Shown here: piece after piece, positions 1-7,783 of the stretch
Position numbering within the stretch: position 1 is the first letter of the stretch
How the letters are laid out: each line of letters begins with the position of its first letter
From: Hydrotalea sp.
Lineage (GTDB): Bacteria; Bacteroidota; Bacteroidia; Chitinophagales; Chitinophagaceae
Direction: 5' to 3'
DNA length: 64,000 bases
Assembly (NCBI GenBank): GCA_022402565.1
Contig: JAKRSC010000028.1
Span: forward strand, 1 to 64,000
Position numbers and translations under genes: made by a program
Notes under the pieces: generated by a model
Told to the model about the DNA's origin: nothing
Database searches by the model: none
What the model saw: the letters and a program-made list of their open reading frames with translations, nothing else

Positions 1-95
1 AAACGAATACTCAAACACATTTAATAACCATCAAAAGAAAGCAGCCTAAATCGCTCAAAAAAATAGTCCACTTTTTGTTTGGAGTTCCAAAGCTA

Positions 96-119
96 GCCTA
101 GCTGGACACAGCGGCTCGC
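96..119 (-). repeat. Dispersed repeat element, copy 1
   Basis: The 24 bases are an exact reverse complement of 42901-42924 (GCGAGCCGCTGTGTCCAGCT followed by AGGC). This ties the left edge of the window to the repeat region near 42.9 kb. Function unknown. Confidence 0.75.
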
Positions 120-209
120 CGAGGACCGCGTGGACAGCAGGCTTTCAGCGACGGCGCGTGGGCAAGACAAAACGCGCGGAGCGATCGTGTTTGTCTTGAA
201 TTTTCTTTG

Positions 210-241
210 CTACTTTCTTTTGTTCAAGCAAAAGAAAGTAG
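210..241. repeat. Perfect 13-bp hairpin
   Basis: Arms CTACTTTCTTTTG (210-222) and CAAAAGAAAGTAG (229-241) are perfectly complementary around a 6-base loop. The arm sequence recurs as CCCTACTTTCTTTTGC near 42827 and 43822, so it is part of the dispersed repeat family. Neither side has a T-run, so it is not a clear intrinsic terminator. Confidence 0.7.
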
Positions 242-332
242 GGAGAAGAAAGTTAGAATCGAATGTTTTTGTTCTCACAACGAGAGATTTCTGACGATGA
301 GTGTCGATAATCATAACCCGCCTTCGACACAT

Positions 333-368
333 GTCCCTGCCCTTCGGGAGCCTCAGGGACCGGGCAGG
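333..368. repeat. Palindromic REP-like element
   Basis: GTCCCTG (333-339) pairs with CAGGGAC (354-360), and CCTGCCC (336-342) pairs with GGGCAGG (362-368), so two alternative stems are possible. The sequence matches the CTTCGAGAACCTCAGGGACC element found repeatedly at 42.5-53 kb. It lies directly after the stop of the minus-strand gmd gene. Confidence 0.65.
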
Positions 369-377
369 AAAGACCAC

Positions 378-1487
378 CTATTCAAACTCATTCACAATCC
401 TAAACCCACTCTCCTTCAACAATTGCTCCTTTTTAAACAACTCAATATCACTCGCCACCATTTCCTTCACCATACTCGATAAAGTGTACTTAGGTTTCCA
501 ACCCAACTGCTGCTGCGCTTTGGTAGGGTCGCCAATTAATAGGTCCACTTCTGTTGGACGGTAATACCTTGGGTCTACCTTCACCACTTCTTGTCCTATT
601 TTGATTTTATCGTTGCCGCCATTGTTCACTACCACGCCTATTTCCGATTCACCACTGCCCTTGAATTCTAATTCCACGCCCACTTCTGCAAACGACATCC
701 TTACAAAATCGCGGATATACGTAGTGATGCCTGTTGCTACTACATAATCGGTTGCTTGGTCTTGCTGCAACATCAACCACATGGCTTCTACATAATCCTT
801 CGCATGACCCCAGTCGCGCTGTGCGTTGAGGTTACCTAGATAAATACAATCCTGCAATCCCAAGGCAATCTTCGCAACGCCACGCGTGATTTTTCTCGTT
901 ACAAAAGTCTCACCCCTTAAAGGCGACTCGTGGTTGAACAGGATACCATTGCAAGCATACATATCATACGCTTCGCGGTAGTTCACAGTAATCCAGTATG
1001 CGTAGAGCTTTGCTACTGCATACGGACTTCTCGGATAAAACGGTGTCGTCTCGCTCTGAGGTACTGCTTGCACCAAGCCGTACAACTCAGAAGTAGAAGC
1101 CTGATAAAACTTCGTCTTCTTGGTAAGACCTAATAAACGAATAGCTTCCAATATTCTCAAAGCCCCTATACCATCTGCGTTAGCAGTGTACTCTGGTGTT
1201 TCAAAACTCACATGCACGTGGCTCATGGCAGCCAGGTTATAGATCTCATCGGGTTGTACTTCCTGAATGATGCGGATGAGGTTGGTGCTGTCGGTTAAAT
1301 CGCCGTAGTGCAACACCAAATGACGAGTAGGGGTATGCGGATCTTCATACAAATGATCAATACGCTGGGTGTTGAATAAAGAGCTACGGCGCTTGATACC
1401 ATGCACTTCATACCCCTTCTTCAATAACAATTCTACCAAATAGGCACCATCTTGTCCTGTGATGCCCGTAATCAATGCCTTTTTCAT
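378..1487 (-). CDS. gmd: GDP-mannose 4,6-dehydratase
   Basis: This enzyme converts GDP-D-mannose to GDP-4-keto-6-deoxy-D-mannose, the precursor of GDP-fucose, GDP-rhamnose or GDP-perosamine. The 369-residue length is normal. The NAD-binding motif GITGQDG is at residues 8-14. The catalytic set is visible as T132, E134 (STSELYG) and Y156-x3-K160 (SPYAVAK), followed by the family hallmark [10 protein letters not shown]. It is the last gene of the minus-strand polysaccharide operon. It once directly followed gmd2: a decayed gmd2 3' end stops 6 bases before this start. No GDP-4-keto-6-deoxymannose reductase or aminotransferase clearly dedicated to its product lies nearby. Confidence 0.95.
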   Translation of the reverse strand: MKKALITGITGQDGAYLVELLLKKGYEVHGIKRRSSLFNTQRIDHLYEDPHTPTRHLVLHYGDLTDSTNLIRIIQEVQPDEIYNLAAMSHVHVSFETPEYTANADGIGALRILEAIRLLGLTKKTKFYQASTSELYGLVQAVPQSETTPFYPRSPYAVAKLYAYWITVNYREAYDMYACNGILFNHESPLRGETFVTRKITRGVAKIALGLQDCIYLGNLNAQRDWGHAKDYVEAMWLMLQQDQATDYVVATGITTYIRDFVRMSFAEVGVELEFKGSGESEIGVVVNNGGNDKIKIGQEVVKVDPRYYRPTEVDLLIGDPTKAQQQLGWKPKYTLSSMVKEMVASDIELFKKEQLLKESGFRIVNEFE

Positions 1488-1493
1488 GTATTT

Positions 1494-1593
1494 CTATTTA
1501 TTCTTTTCAAATGCGATCAATGTATCTGTAATTCGCTCCAAAGTTACAGTAGCTTTCCAATTCAGTATGCGTTCTTCTTTTTCAGGATGGGTC
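1494..1593 (-). pseudogene. Decayed 3' end of a gmd2-like gene, copy A
   Basis: Read on the minus strand this gives about 32 codons ending in TAG, including ILNWKATVTLE and LIAFEKNK. They closely match the C-terminus of the intact gmd2 protein (VLNWKATVTLEGI..MIAFEKNKQ). Homology stops near 1593, so only the tail remains. It sits directly upstream of the gmd start, with the spacer AAATAC between stop and ATG. It appears to be what is left of an ancestral gmd2-gmd junction. Confidence 0.8.
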
Positions 1594-1764
1594 ACAACGG
1601 GGATAGAATTTGTCTTCCGACTACCAAGTACCGCTGATGAAAAAGATGTTCCGCAGAAGTGAACGATTAAGGTTGAAGCTTACTTATGCAGTTTGATTCA
1701 CATATTGGCTTTCAAAAACCGTTGATGGTACTTCCGTCCAGCAACACTTGCGAAAATACCCCTG

Positions 1765-2148
1765 TTAATCGTCAGTTTTGACGACATGATTATTTAGCCA
1801 TGCAACTATTTGCTCAAACTTCGATTGACCAGAAGCAATACTTATAACAAATTTGTATTTTTCGTCCAGGCTTGCACTTATGTCTAAACCATTGTTAATT
1901 AGTAAAATTCGCATAAGAACATAACCTGTTCTTTTATTACCATCAATAAATGGATGATTCATCAAAATGCTTTCAATGAGCGAGGCAGCTTTATGTATTG
2001 GAGTTGGATGAAGTTCTTTATTATAAAAGCATTGAAATGGTCTTGCCAAAGCAGATTCTAGTACTGATACATCTCTAATCCCATGAGAACCACCAAATGT
2101 ATTTATAAGCGCTTGATGGATTTCTTCAACTTCCTTGATGGAGATCAT
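1765..2148 (-). CDS. doc: Doc/Fic-family toxin
   Basis: This 127-residue protein is a death-on-curing type Fic-fold protein. Doc toxins phosphorylate elongation factor Tu and stop translation. The catalytic motif HPFIDGNKRTG is intact (His-x-Phe-x-Asp-Gly-Asn-Lys-Arg), and the length is typical of Doc. Its ATG overlaps the stop of the upstream antitoxin gene (ATGA), the usual arrangement of a coupled pair. It lies between two decayed gmd2 fragments inside the polysaccharide operon, so it is an insertion relative to the sugar genes. Activity against EF-Tu is inferred from the family. Confidence 0.88.
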   Translation of the reverse strand: MISIKEVEEIHQALINTFGGSHGIRDVSVLESALARPFQCFYNKELHPTPIHKAASLIESILMNHPFIDGNKRTGYVLMRILLINNGLDISASLDEKYKFVISIASGQSKFEQIVAWLNNHVVKTDD

Positions 2149-2333
2149 TGAGCAAGTTTGGCTAATAATTCTTTGTCTTCTGACAGTATTTTATTGAACG
2201 AAGAAGCAAAAGAAGATGTAACCTCATTTTTTGTGTCCAAATCTTTTAAAAAAGCAAGTAGCTCTTCTAAAGCTTTATCTGAAAAGTGATCTAAAACTTT
2301 ATTGATTTCATATTTAATTTCCTCTTTCGACAT
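2145..2333 (-). CDS. Antitoxin partner of Doc
   Basis: A 62-residue acidic/helical protein starting MSKEEIKYEINKVLDHFSD. I do not recognise a DNA-binding fold with certainty. Its size, position immediately upstream of doc and 4-base overlap with it mark it as the antitoxin. The ATG at 2333 is preferred over the TTG three codons earlier. Its C-terminal part (SSFNKILSEDKELLAKLAQ) could be the segment that blocks the toxin, by analogy with Phd. Confidence 0.7.
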   Translation of the reverse strand: MSKEEIKYEINKVLDHFSDKALEELLAFLKDLDTKNEVTSSFASSFNKILSEDKELLAKLAQ

Positions 2334-2342
2334 CTTGATCAA

Positions 2343-2885
2343 TTTGAATATGAATTTACAGCTTTTTTGAAATGAAATGCTCTAATAAACGAACGCTTAA
2401 CTAAGAAAACTACGCACCACCTCATCCAATGATGCCTTTTTCATGTATTTCTATTTATTCTTTTCAAATGCAATCATTCGATCAATAATTCCCTCCAAAG
2501 TTACAGTGGCTTTCCAGACCAATACCCTTGTCAGTTTGTCGGGATGTCCCTTACCGATTTTAATTTGCCACCGCATAATGTATACACGTTTTAGCTGCAG
2601 TGACATTATTACATCCAGCGATTTTTGAATCGATATATGTATTCATTTGCTCAAACTTCCTATTTCAGGTTGAAGTGCAGATGTTGTTGATACTTTCTCG
2701 CATCATTTTTTCCAGCATGTAAAGTGCTTTTCATTTAAACCGTTTCCATGATGTGCGCAGTCTTTGATGCTTCTTATTTCAATCATTGAAAATCTAAATT
2801 ATACATCAACGGTTGAAGAAAAAGTGTACGACATACTGCATTTTGCTAAACCCTTCTATGCCAAAAGTCTTGTTCTTTCTAAAAA
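2343..2885. other. Gene-free gap with a gmd2 remnant
   Basis: Apart from the gmd2 fragment at 2451-2567 I see no gene. The left flank (2409-2450) carries a gmd-like start reading MKKASLDEVVRSFLS then stop on the minus strand. The same start recurs near 3595-3630. A short minus-strand stretch near 2610-2660 reads KFEQMNTYIDSK, weakly like the Doc C-terminus (KFEQIVAWLNNH). From 2665 to 2885 nothing is recognisable. Confidence 0.55.
2451..2567 (-). pseudogene. Decayed 3' end of a gmd2-like gene, copy B
   Basis: The minus strand keeps an open frame of about 38 codons ending in TAG. It includes QIKIGKGHPDK, VWKATVTLEGI and RMIAFEKNK, aligning with ELKIGRGNPEK, NWKATVTLEGI and RMIAFEKNK of the intact gmd2. 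It is closer to the intact gene than copy A is. It lies between the Doc and HigBA modules and is followed by the same TAG-AAATAC-ATG-AAA-AAG junction as copy A. Confidence 0.82.
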
Positions 2886-3185
2886 TTAAATCTTAATGGA
2901 TATTTGAAGCTTTCCCCCTAACCCATCCTGAATAATTCTTTGCAGTGTTGAAAAACGAACATCTTTCAAGTCTTTCTCAAGTTTTGAGATATAAGATTTA
3001 TTAGTTCCTGCAAGTTCGGCAAGTTGTTCCTGTGTCATACCTTTTTCATGTCTGGCTTGCTGAATAAGTACTCCCAATTTGAAAGCTTCAAATTCACGGT
3101 CGTAATGATCACGTTTTTTTGTGCCTTTCGGTCCGACTTTTTCGTCAATAAAATCTCTAAGGCTTGTTAAATTTTTTTTCTTCAT
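2886..3185 (-). CDS. higA: HigA-type XRE antitoxin
   Basis: This 99-residue protein has a helix-turn-helix of the XRE/Cro type in its C-terminal half: LIQQARHEKGMTQEQLAELA then GTNKSYISKLEKD. It should neutralise the adjacent toxin and repress the pair. The start is set at the ATG at 3185 (MKKKNLTSLRDF), which gives a 29-base overlap with the upstream toxin gene. Toxin-first order is characteristic of HigBA modules. Confidence 0.85.
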   Translation of the reverse strand: MKKKNLTSLRDFIDEKVGPKGTKKRDHYDREFEAFKLGVLIQQARHEKGMTQEQLAELAGTNKSYISKLEKDLKDVRFSTLQRIIQDGLGGKLQISIKI

Positions 3186-3510
3186 AATACTGTATTTTAA
3201 TTTTTGCAGCTCTTTCAAGTTCCGCTTGTGGTGTTTTTTGTGTTTTCTTTTGAAAACCGTTTCCTATAACTACAAGATCATTTTTGTCAAAGAAGCAAAA
3301 AATGCGATAGATATTGCTACCAACTTGAACTCTAATTTCATAAAGTCCGTCAGTATTCTCCAAATGCTTGAAGTAGATTTCAGGAATGCGGTCAAGCGTT
3401 TCAAGAATCTCCAAAGTCCAAAGAATTTTCTTCTGAACTTTCCAAGGCTGACTGTCATAGAAATCTCTAAAATAATCTTTGAAGAAAAAAAGTGCTCGCT
3501 TATTGCCCAC
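3157..3510 (-). CDS. higB: HigB/RelE-type toxin (phage Gp49-like)
   Basis: A 117-residue protein of the RelE/ParE superfamily, Gp49/HigB branch. These toxins are ribosome-dependent mRNA interferases. The recognisable core is FKHLENTDGLYEIRVQ followed by YRIFCFFDKNDLVVI and NGFQKKTQKTP. No ATG is available: the in-frame stop lies only 15 bases upstream of the GTG at 3510, so GTG is the likely start. It overlaps higA. It lies between gmd2 remnant B and intact gmd2. Confidence 0.85.
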   Translation of the reverse strand: MGNKRALFFFKDYFRDFYDSQPWKVQKKILWTLEILETLDRIPEIYFKHLENTDGLYEIRVQVGSNIYRIFCFFDKNDLVVIGNGFQKKTQKTPQAELERAAKIKIQYYEEKKFNKP

Positions 3511-3633
3511 GGAGCGAAGTTATTAAAAGTAGTCCAATCAGACAACTTCAAGTTGTAGGTAATTTTTATATTGTATTGACACAGAATTCAGAAAATTACG
3601 CACCCCCTCATCCAATGATGCTTTTTTCATGTA

Positions 3634-4593
3634 TTACTGTTTATTCTTTTCAAATGCAATCATTCGATCAATAATTCCCTCCAAAGTTACAGTAGCTTTC
3701 CAATTTAGTACCCGTGCTGCTTTTTCAGGATTGCCTCGGCCAATTTTCAATTCATTGGGTCTGAAGAACTTTGGATCAATAACCAAATGATCTTCATAGT
3801 TGAGTCCAAGTTGACGGAAGGTATATTCAATAAAATATTTCAAAGAGTGTGTTACACCCGTACAAATCACATAATCATCGGGTTGTTCTTGTTGCAACAT
3901 GCGCCACATGGCGTTCACGTATTCAGGCGCCCAACCCCAATCGCGCTCAATATCAATATTACCTAATTGCAATTTCTCTTTGGAGCCCTGTTGTATGCGG
4001 ACTGCCGTTGCAATAATTTTTCTCGTTACAAATCGTGGTGGACGCAAAGGCGACTCATGGTTGAAGAGTATGCCTGTACAAGCATAGAGCTGATAGGCCT
4101 CGCGATAATTCGCTACTTTCCAAAACGCCGCCGCTTTAGCTACTGCATACGGACTCCTTGGACGAAAAGGTGTTTCTTCTGTAGCAGGCGTATTACCGAT
4201 ATCTCCAAAACACTCACTAGAGCCGGCATTGTACATTTTCACGGGCATATCCATGAAACGGATGGACTCTAATAAGTTGAGTGTACCAATGCTGATGCTC
4301 TCCAATGTTTCAACTGGCTGCTCAAACGACAAACCCACCGAGCTTTGTCCCGATAAATTGTAAATCTCATCAGGTCTAATTTTCTTCAGTGCTTGGAGTG
4401 TACTGCGGAAGTCAATCAGGTTGAGGGAGTGAAACTGAATATCCTTGCGAATACCCAAGATATCTAAGTTGCGAAATGAAGCGGCATCGGCATCACGTGA
4501 AGTGCCAAACACTTCATATCCCTGTTGCAACAACAGCTCAGAAATGTAAGCGCCGTCTTGTCCGCCCACTCCTATTACTAAAGCTTTTTTCAA
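3634..4593 (-). CDS. Gmd-type NDP-sugar dehydratase (second paralogue)
   Basis: A 319-residue short-chain dehydrogenase/reductase of the GDP-mannose 4,6-dehydratase branch, about 50 residues shorter than the first gmd. It has VIGVGGQDG (residues 6-14), SSECFG with S126/E127 and Y149-x3-K153 in SPYAVAK, then [20 protein letters not shown]. The usual catalytic Thr is Ser here. It could be a true second dehydratase or an Rmd/Tld-like reductase acting on the first enzyme's product; sequence alone does not decide. Its ATG overlaps the stop of the upstream glycosyltransferase (ATGA). Fragments of its 3' end are repeated at 1494 and 2451. Confidence 0.85.
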   Translation of the reverse strand: MKKALVIGVGGQDGAYISELLLQQGYEVFGTSRDADAASFRNLDILGIRKDIQFHSLNLIDFRSTLQALKKIRPDEIYNLSGQSSVGLSFEQPVETLESISIGTLNLLESIRFMDMPVKMYNAGSSECFGDIGNTPATEETPFRPRSPYAVAKAAAFWKVANYREAYQLYACTGILFNHESPLRPPRFVTRKIIATAVRIQQGSKEKLQLGNIDIERDWGWAPEYVNAMWRMLQQEQPDDYVICTGVTHSLKYFIEYTFRQLGLNYEDHLVIDPKFFRPNELKIGRGNPEKAARVLNWKATVTLEGIIDRMIAFEKNKQ

Positions 4594-5336
4594 TGAAGTA
4601 TAAACTGTTTAATTTTTCTCAATGGCTTGAGGTAGAGCGTGAACCAATAGGGTGTAAGGTCATTCACTTTCCAAGCTTTTCGATCATTTTGATTGGCGAG
4701 CAGTCTGTTCTTCCAACTGCTGTTGCTCATCCCACCAGTGCGCATGTGCACACATACTTCCGGCAAATAAACAACATTTGCTTCATGCTTATACAGGAAT
4801 CGCAGCATCAATTCATAATCTGCTGCCGAACCCAGTTCTAAGCGAAAGCCACCCCATTGTTCATAACAGCGGCGGTGGACAAAAAAGCTAGGATGCGGAG
4901 GCATCCAACCGTATAAAAAAGAAGTGCGCCTATAATTACCCGATATCCATTTGCGCACTATTTGCTGTGTGTTGTTGAAGGCTACATACAACAAATCGCC
5001 ATACACCGCATCTGCCTGCGATTGTTGAAATTGATGGGCTATTTGTTCCAACACACAAGGATGTGCGTAGAAATCATCCGAGTTGAGGATACAAATAACA
5101 TCGCCCGTAGCTCTTTGTATCCCTTTATTGATAGCATCGTAAAATCCTTTGTCTTGTTCTTGTACAATATGCACATGAGGAAATTCATGTTGAACAATCG
5201 ATAAGGTATCATCTGTAGAACCTCCATCCATCACCCAATGTTCTATATGCGGATAAGTTTGTGCCTGCACCGATGCCAATGTTTGTCGAATAGTAGCAGC
5301 GCTGTTGTATGTGGCGGTGATGATGGAGAAAAGCAT
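4590..5336 (-). CDS. Family 2 glycosyltransferase (WcaE-like)
   Basis: A 248-residue GT-A enzyme that adds one sugar from a nucleotide donor in the cytoplasm. It starts MLFSIITATYNSAATI, has the VMDGGSTDDTL donor-binding loop, then DKGFYDAINKGI and the ILNSDDF (DxD-type) metal site. The fold looks complete, with no membrane segment. It resembles the short colanic-acid type GT2 enzymes. It overlaps gmd2 by 4 bases, so the two are translationally coupled. Confidence 0.88.
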   Translation of the reverse strand: MLFSIITATYNSAATIRQTLASVQAQTYPHIEHWVMDGGSTDDTLSIVQHEFPHVHIVQEQDKGFYDAINKGIQRATGDVICILNSDDFYAHPCVLEQIAHQFQQSQADAVYGDLLYVAFNNTQQIVRKWISGNYRRTSFLYGWMPPHPSFFVHRRCYEQWGGFRLELGSAADYELMLRFLYKHEANVVYLPEVCVHMRTGGMSNSSWKNRLLANQNDRKAWKVNDLTPYWFTLYLKPLRKIKQFILH

Positions 5337-5363
5337 TAAAAAAATTTCTACGTATTTTTTTAA

Positions 5364-5996
5364 TTAAGGCTTTTGCAATAAAAAACCTATTGAATCTGAA
5401 AAAAATGGAGACTTGATATAAAAGTCGCTGCCAAAAAATGGTAAAACATCATGATAGTTATAATGCTTACTCAAAAGAGATAAATTTGATTCTTGAGCTA
5501 ATCTTTCAAAATCGATAGGTAGTAAAGTAGTAATATGCGCGGGATAGGATTCATTTTGGAAGTATCTGTGTTGTCCTTTTAGTAAAAATAAAAATCGCGC
5601 TATAAGATTAATGCTATGAGGAGTTGATATAAAAGCATATCCTCCTTTTTTCAAGACTCGATATACTTCGCGGAAATAAAATCTTGGATTCTCTAAATGC
5701 TCAATTACTTCTAATGATACTAATAATTCGATAGACTCATTATCTATCGGCCACATCTGATTAAGGTCGGCCTGAAATGTTTCACTAATATCTGATAGAG
5801 ATTTAGGTGGGTCGTAATCAACTAAAATTAACTTCTTAGCATATTGCTTTAAGGTTTCAGCAAAATCACCCCTCCCGCAACCAATATCTGCTATAATAAG
5901 TTTTTCGCTTAGAAGTAAGGGTTCAATAGCTTTTTTTGCCATTGCCTTAATTGAGAAAGATGAAGTTCCTTCTTCTTGTTTACCTATTACAAACAT
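5364..5996 (-). CDS. Class I SAM-dependent methyltransferase
   Basis: A 210-residue methyltransferase of the Methyltransf_11/23 type. Motif I is IIADIGCGRGDF, the acidic post-motif is LVDYDPP, and the VSLEVIEHLENP and VLKKGGY motifs follow. It probably methylates a sugar or a lipid-linked glycan in this locus; acceptor and position cannot be read from the sequence. It lies in the operon between the GT2 and carbamoyltransferase genes. Confidence 0.85.
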   Translation of the reverse strand: MFVIGKQEEGTSSFSIKAMAKKAIEPLLLSEKLIIADIGCGRGDFAETLKQYAKKLILVDYDPPKSLSDISETFQADLNQMWPIDNESIELLVSLEVIEHLENPRFYFREVYRVLKKGGYAFISTPHSINLIARFLFLLKGQHRYFQNESYPAHITTLLPIDFERLAQESNLSLLSKHYNYHDVLPFFGSDFYIKSPFFSDSIGFLLQKP

Positions 5997-6016
5997 ACTT
6001 TAATTCAATTTTTGCT

Positions 6017-7747
6017 TTACCCTCTTTCCACCACAATATTTTCCATAACCAACATGTCCATTTGTGTTCTTAAGAAGCAATCGAGCGCTTCTGCAGGTGC
6101 ATTCACAATCGGCTCATTTTCGTTGAAGGAAGTATTGAGTAAGATTGGTATGCCCGACTTTTTTTGGAATGCTGAAATAAGTGCATAATAACGAGGCGAA
6201 ACTGCTTGATCTACCGATTGCAATCGGCCTGTACCATCAACATGCGTTACGGCTGGAAGCTGGTTTCGCTTTTCTGCACGAATAGGAAATACTTTTTCCA
6301 TAAATGGCACCAAATCGTTCAATTCAAAATATTCCTCTACATACTCTCTAAGGATACTGGGTGCAAATGGACGAAAGCTTTCTCTTCGTTTAATTTTGCT
6401 ATTCAACAAATCTTTGGCATCTGCCCTGCTGGGATCGGCTAAAATGGAACGACCACCCAATGCCCTAGGACCAAACTCTGCCCTTCCCTGAAACCATCCA
6501 ACTACTCCGGCATTGCGTATTCTTTCTGCAACATATTCATAAAGAGCTTCGTCCTCTAATTTTTTATATGCAATACCTCGGTCTTGAAGTAGTTGCTCAA
6601 TTTCATCATTGTTAAACCTTGCTCCCGTATAAGCCGAATAAATTGGCGCAACACGTGGCTGAGCAAATGTTTGGTGATACACAAACTGTGCAGCTCCCAT
6701 TGAAATACCTGCGTCATGTCCTGCAGATGGAATATATACTTCAGTGAATCCTGTATTCCGTGTTATTTTACCATTGGCAACACTATTTTGTGCTACACCC
6801 CCGGCAATACATACTCGCTGCAATCCGGTTCTTTTTTGCAAATGTTGTAATACATGAAAAATAGTTCTTTCTGCAGCTTGTTGTACCGATGCTGCCATGT
6901 CTTTGTGGTATTGACTCAATGGTTCAGATGCTACCCTAGCAGGTCCAAACTTTTGCACCAATTTTTCTCCAAATAAACTGGGTACAGTAGGAATATTATT
7001 GTCACCATACGACACAAACCCTTTTGCTGGATCTCTGAAATATGTCAAATTCAATTCGAAGAGTCCGTTGGGTAAGAGCTGAACCAATTCCATCAATTGA
7101 TCTGTATACTTGGCTTCTCCATAAGGGGCCAAACCCATCACTTTGTATTCATCGCCGTAATGCGGAAAGCCGAGCCATTGCGTAAAGGCGGTGTAAAAAA
7201 TTCCTAAAGAATGGGGAAAATCAATAGAGTCAAGCACTTCTAATTGATTGCCTTTACCAACTGCCAACATAGTTGTAGAAAAATCTCCAGAACCATCTAT
7301 ACTTAATACAGCCGCTTCTTGAAAAGGAGAAGAAAAGAAAGCACTGGCTAAATGACTTCTATGATGTTCTACCTGATGAATTTTTGGACGAATGCTTTCA
7401 GCAGCTATACCAAAATGAAGAGCGAACTCTTCTTCTAATGAAGTTACTTTTTTCTGATTCAAAAAACGATCGCGGACAAAATGCCATGACTTAAGTGGAT
7501 GCTTAGCCAGAAACTGTAACTTATTCCAAAACTTTGCATTGGGATCTCTTCCAATGGCAATGGCATCTACTTGTTGAATGGTAATTTGAGCCTCTTGCAA
7601 ACAAAAAGCTATAGCTTTTGCAGGAAAGCCCGCCCAATGCTTCACTCTTGTGAACCTCTCTTCCTCTGTTGCCGCAATCATAACACCGTCTTTAAAAATA
7701 GCTGCAGAAGAATCGGCGTGGTAGGCATTAATGCCAAGGATATACAT
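6017..7747 (-). CDS. Carbamoyltransferase (NodU/CmcH family)
   Basis: A 576-residue protein that should transfer a carbamoyl group from carbamoyl phosphate, via carbamoyl-adenylate, to a hydroxyl of a sugar. The N-terminal Kae1-like domain starts YILGINAYHADSSAAIFKDG and has EVEHHRSHLASAFF (metal-binding His pair), SIDGSGDF and AGGVAQNSVANGK. The C-terminal YrdC-like part has WFQGRAEFGPRALGGRSILA and RPFAPSIL. Length and motifs are complete. Carbamoyl groups are known decorations of Nod factors and of some O-antigens; here the glycan is unknown. Confidence 0.92.
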   Translation of the reverse strand: MYILGINAYHADSSAAIFKDGVMIAATEEERFTRVKHWAGFPAKAIAFCLQEAQITIQQVDAIAIGRDPNAKFWNKLQFLAKHPLKSWHFVRDRFLNQKKVTSLEEEFALHFGIAAESIRPKIHQVEHHRSHLASAFFSSPFQEAAVLSIDGSGDFSTTMLAVGKGNQLEVLDSIDFPHSLGIFYTAFTQWLGFPHYGDEYKVMGLAPYGEAKYTDQLMELVQLLPNGLFELNLTYFRDPAKGFVSYGDNNIPTVPSLFGEKLVQKFGPARVASEPLSQYHKDMAASVQQAAERTIFHVLQHLQKRTGLQRVCIAGGVAQNSVANGKITRNTGFTEVYIPSAGHDAGISMGAAQFVYHQTFAQPRVAPIYSAYTGARFNNDEIEQLLQDRGIAYKKLEDEALYEYVAERIRNAGVVGWFQGRAEFGPRALGGRSILADPSRADAKDLLNSKIKRRESFRPFAPSILREYVEEYFELNDLVPFMEKVFPIRAEKRNQLPAVTHVDGTGRLQSVDQAVSPRYYALISAFQKKSGIPILLNTSFNENEPIVNAPAEALDCFLRTQMDMLVMENIVVERG

Positions 7748-7783
7748 AGTAAAAGTTAATTTTTAATGTAAGTGCTTATAAAA

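Larger units (their letters stand above)
1..377. other. Intergenic region with repeat elements
   Basis: No gene is supported here; short frames lack any recognisable family. The stretch holds three parts of the repeat family seen again at 42.5-44.2 kb: a 17-bp TTTTGTTTGGAGTTCCA match (about 72-88; again at 43681-43697), a 24-bp element (96-119) and a hairpin (210-241). A fourth element, a GTCCCTG/CAGGGAC inverted repeat, lies at 333-360. The region is the 3' flank of the minus-strand gmd gene, so transcripts of the polysaccharide operon should end here. I see no classical hairpin plus T-run on the minus strand. Confidence 0.6.

Noticed and set aside
210-241. Terminator of the polysaccharide operon
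   Set aside because: The hairpin is perfect but lacks a T-run on the minus strand and belongs to the dispersed repeat family.
2605-2660. A second, decayed doc 3' end (KFEQMNTYIDSK versus KFEQIVAWLNNH)
   Set aside because: Only about 12 residues resemble Doc, with four identical in a row; too short to call a pseudogene.
3121-3558. A 145-codon plus-strand frame over the HigBA genes
   Set aside because: It is antisense to the well-supported HigB and HigA genes and has no recognisable motif.
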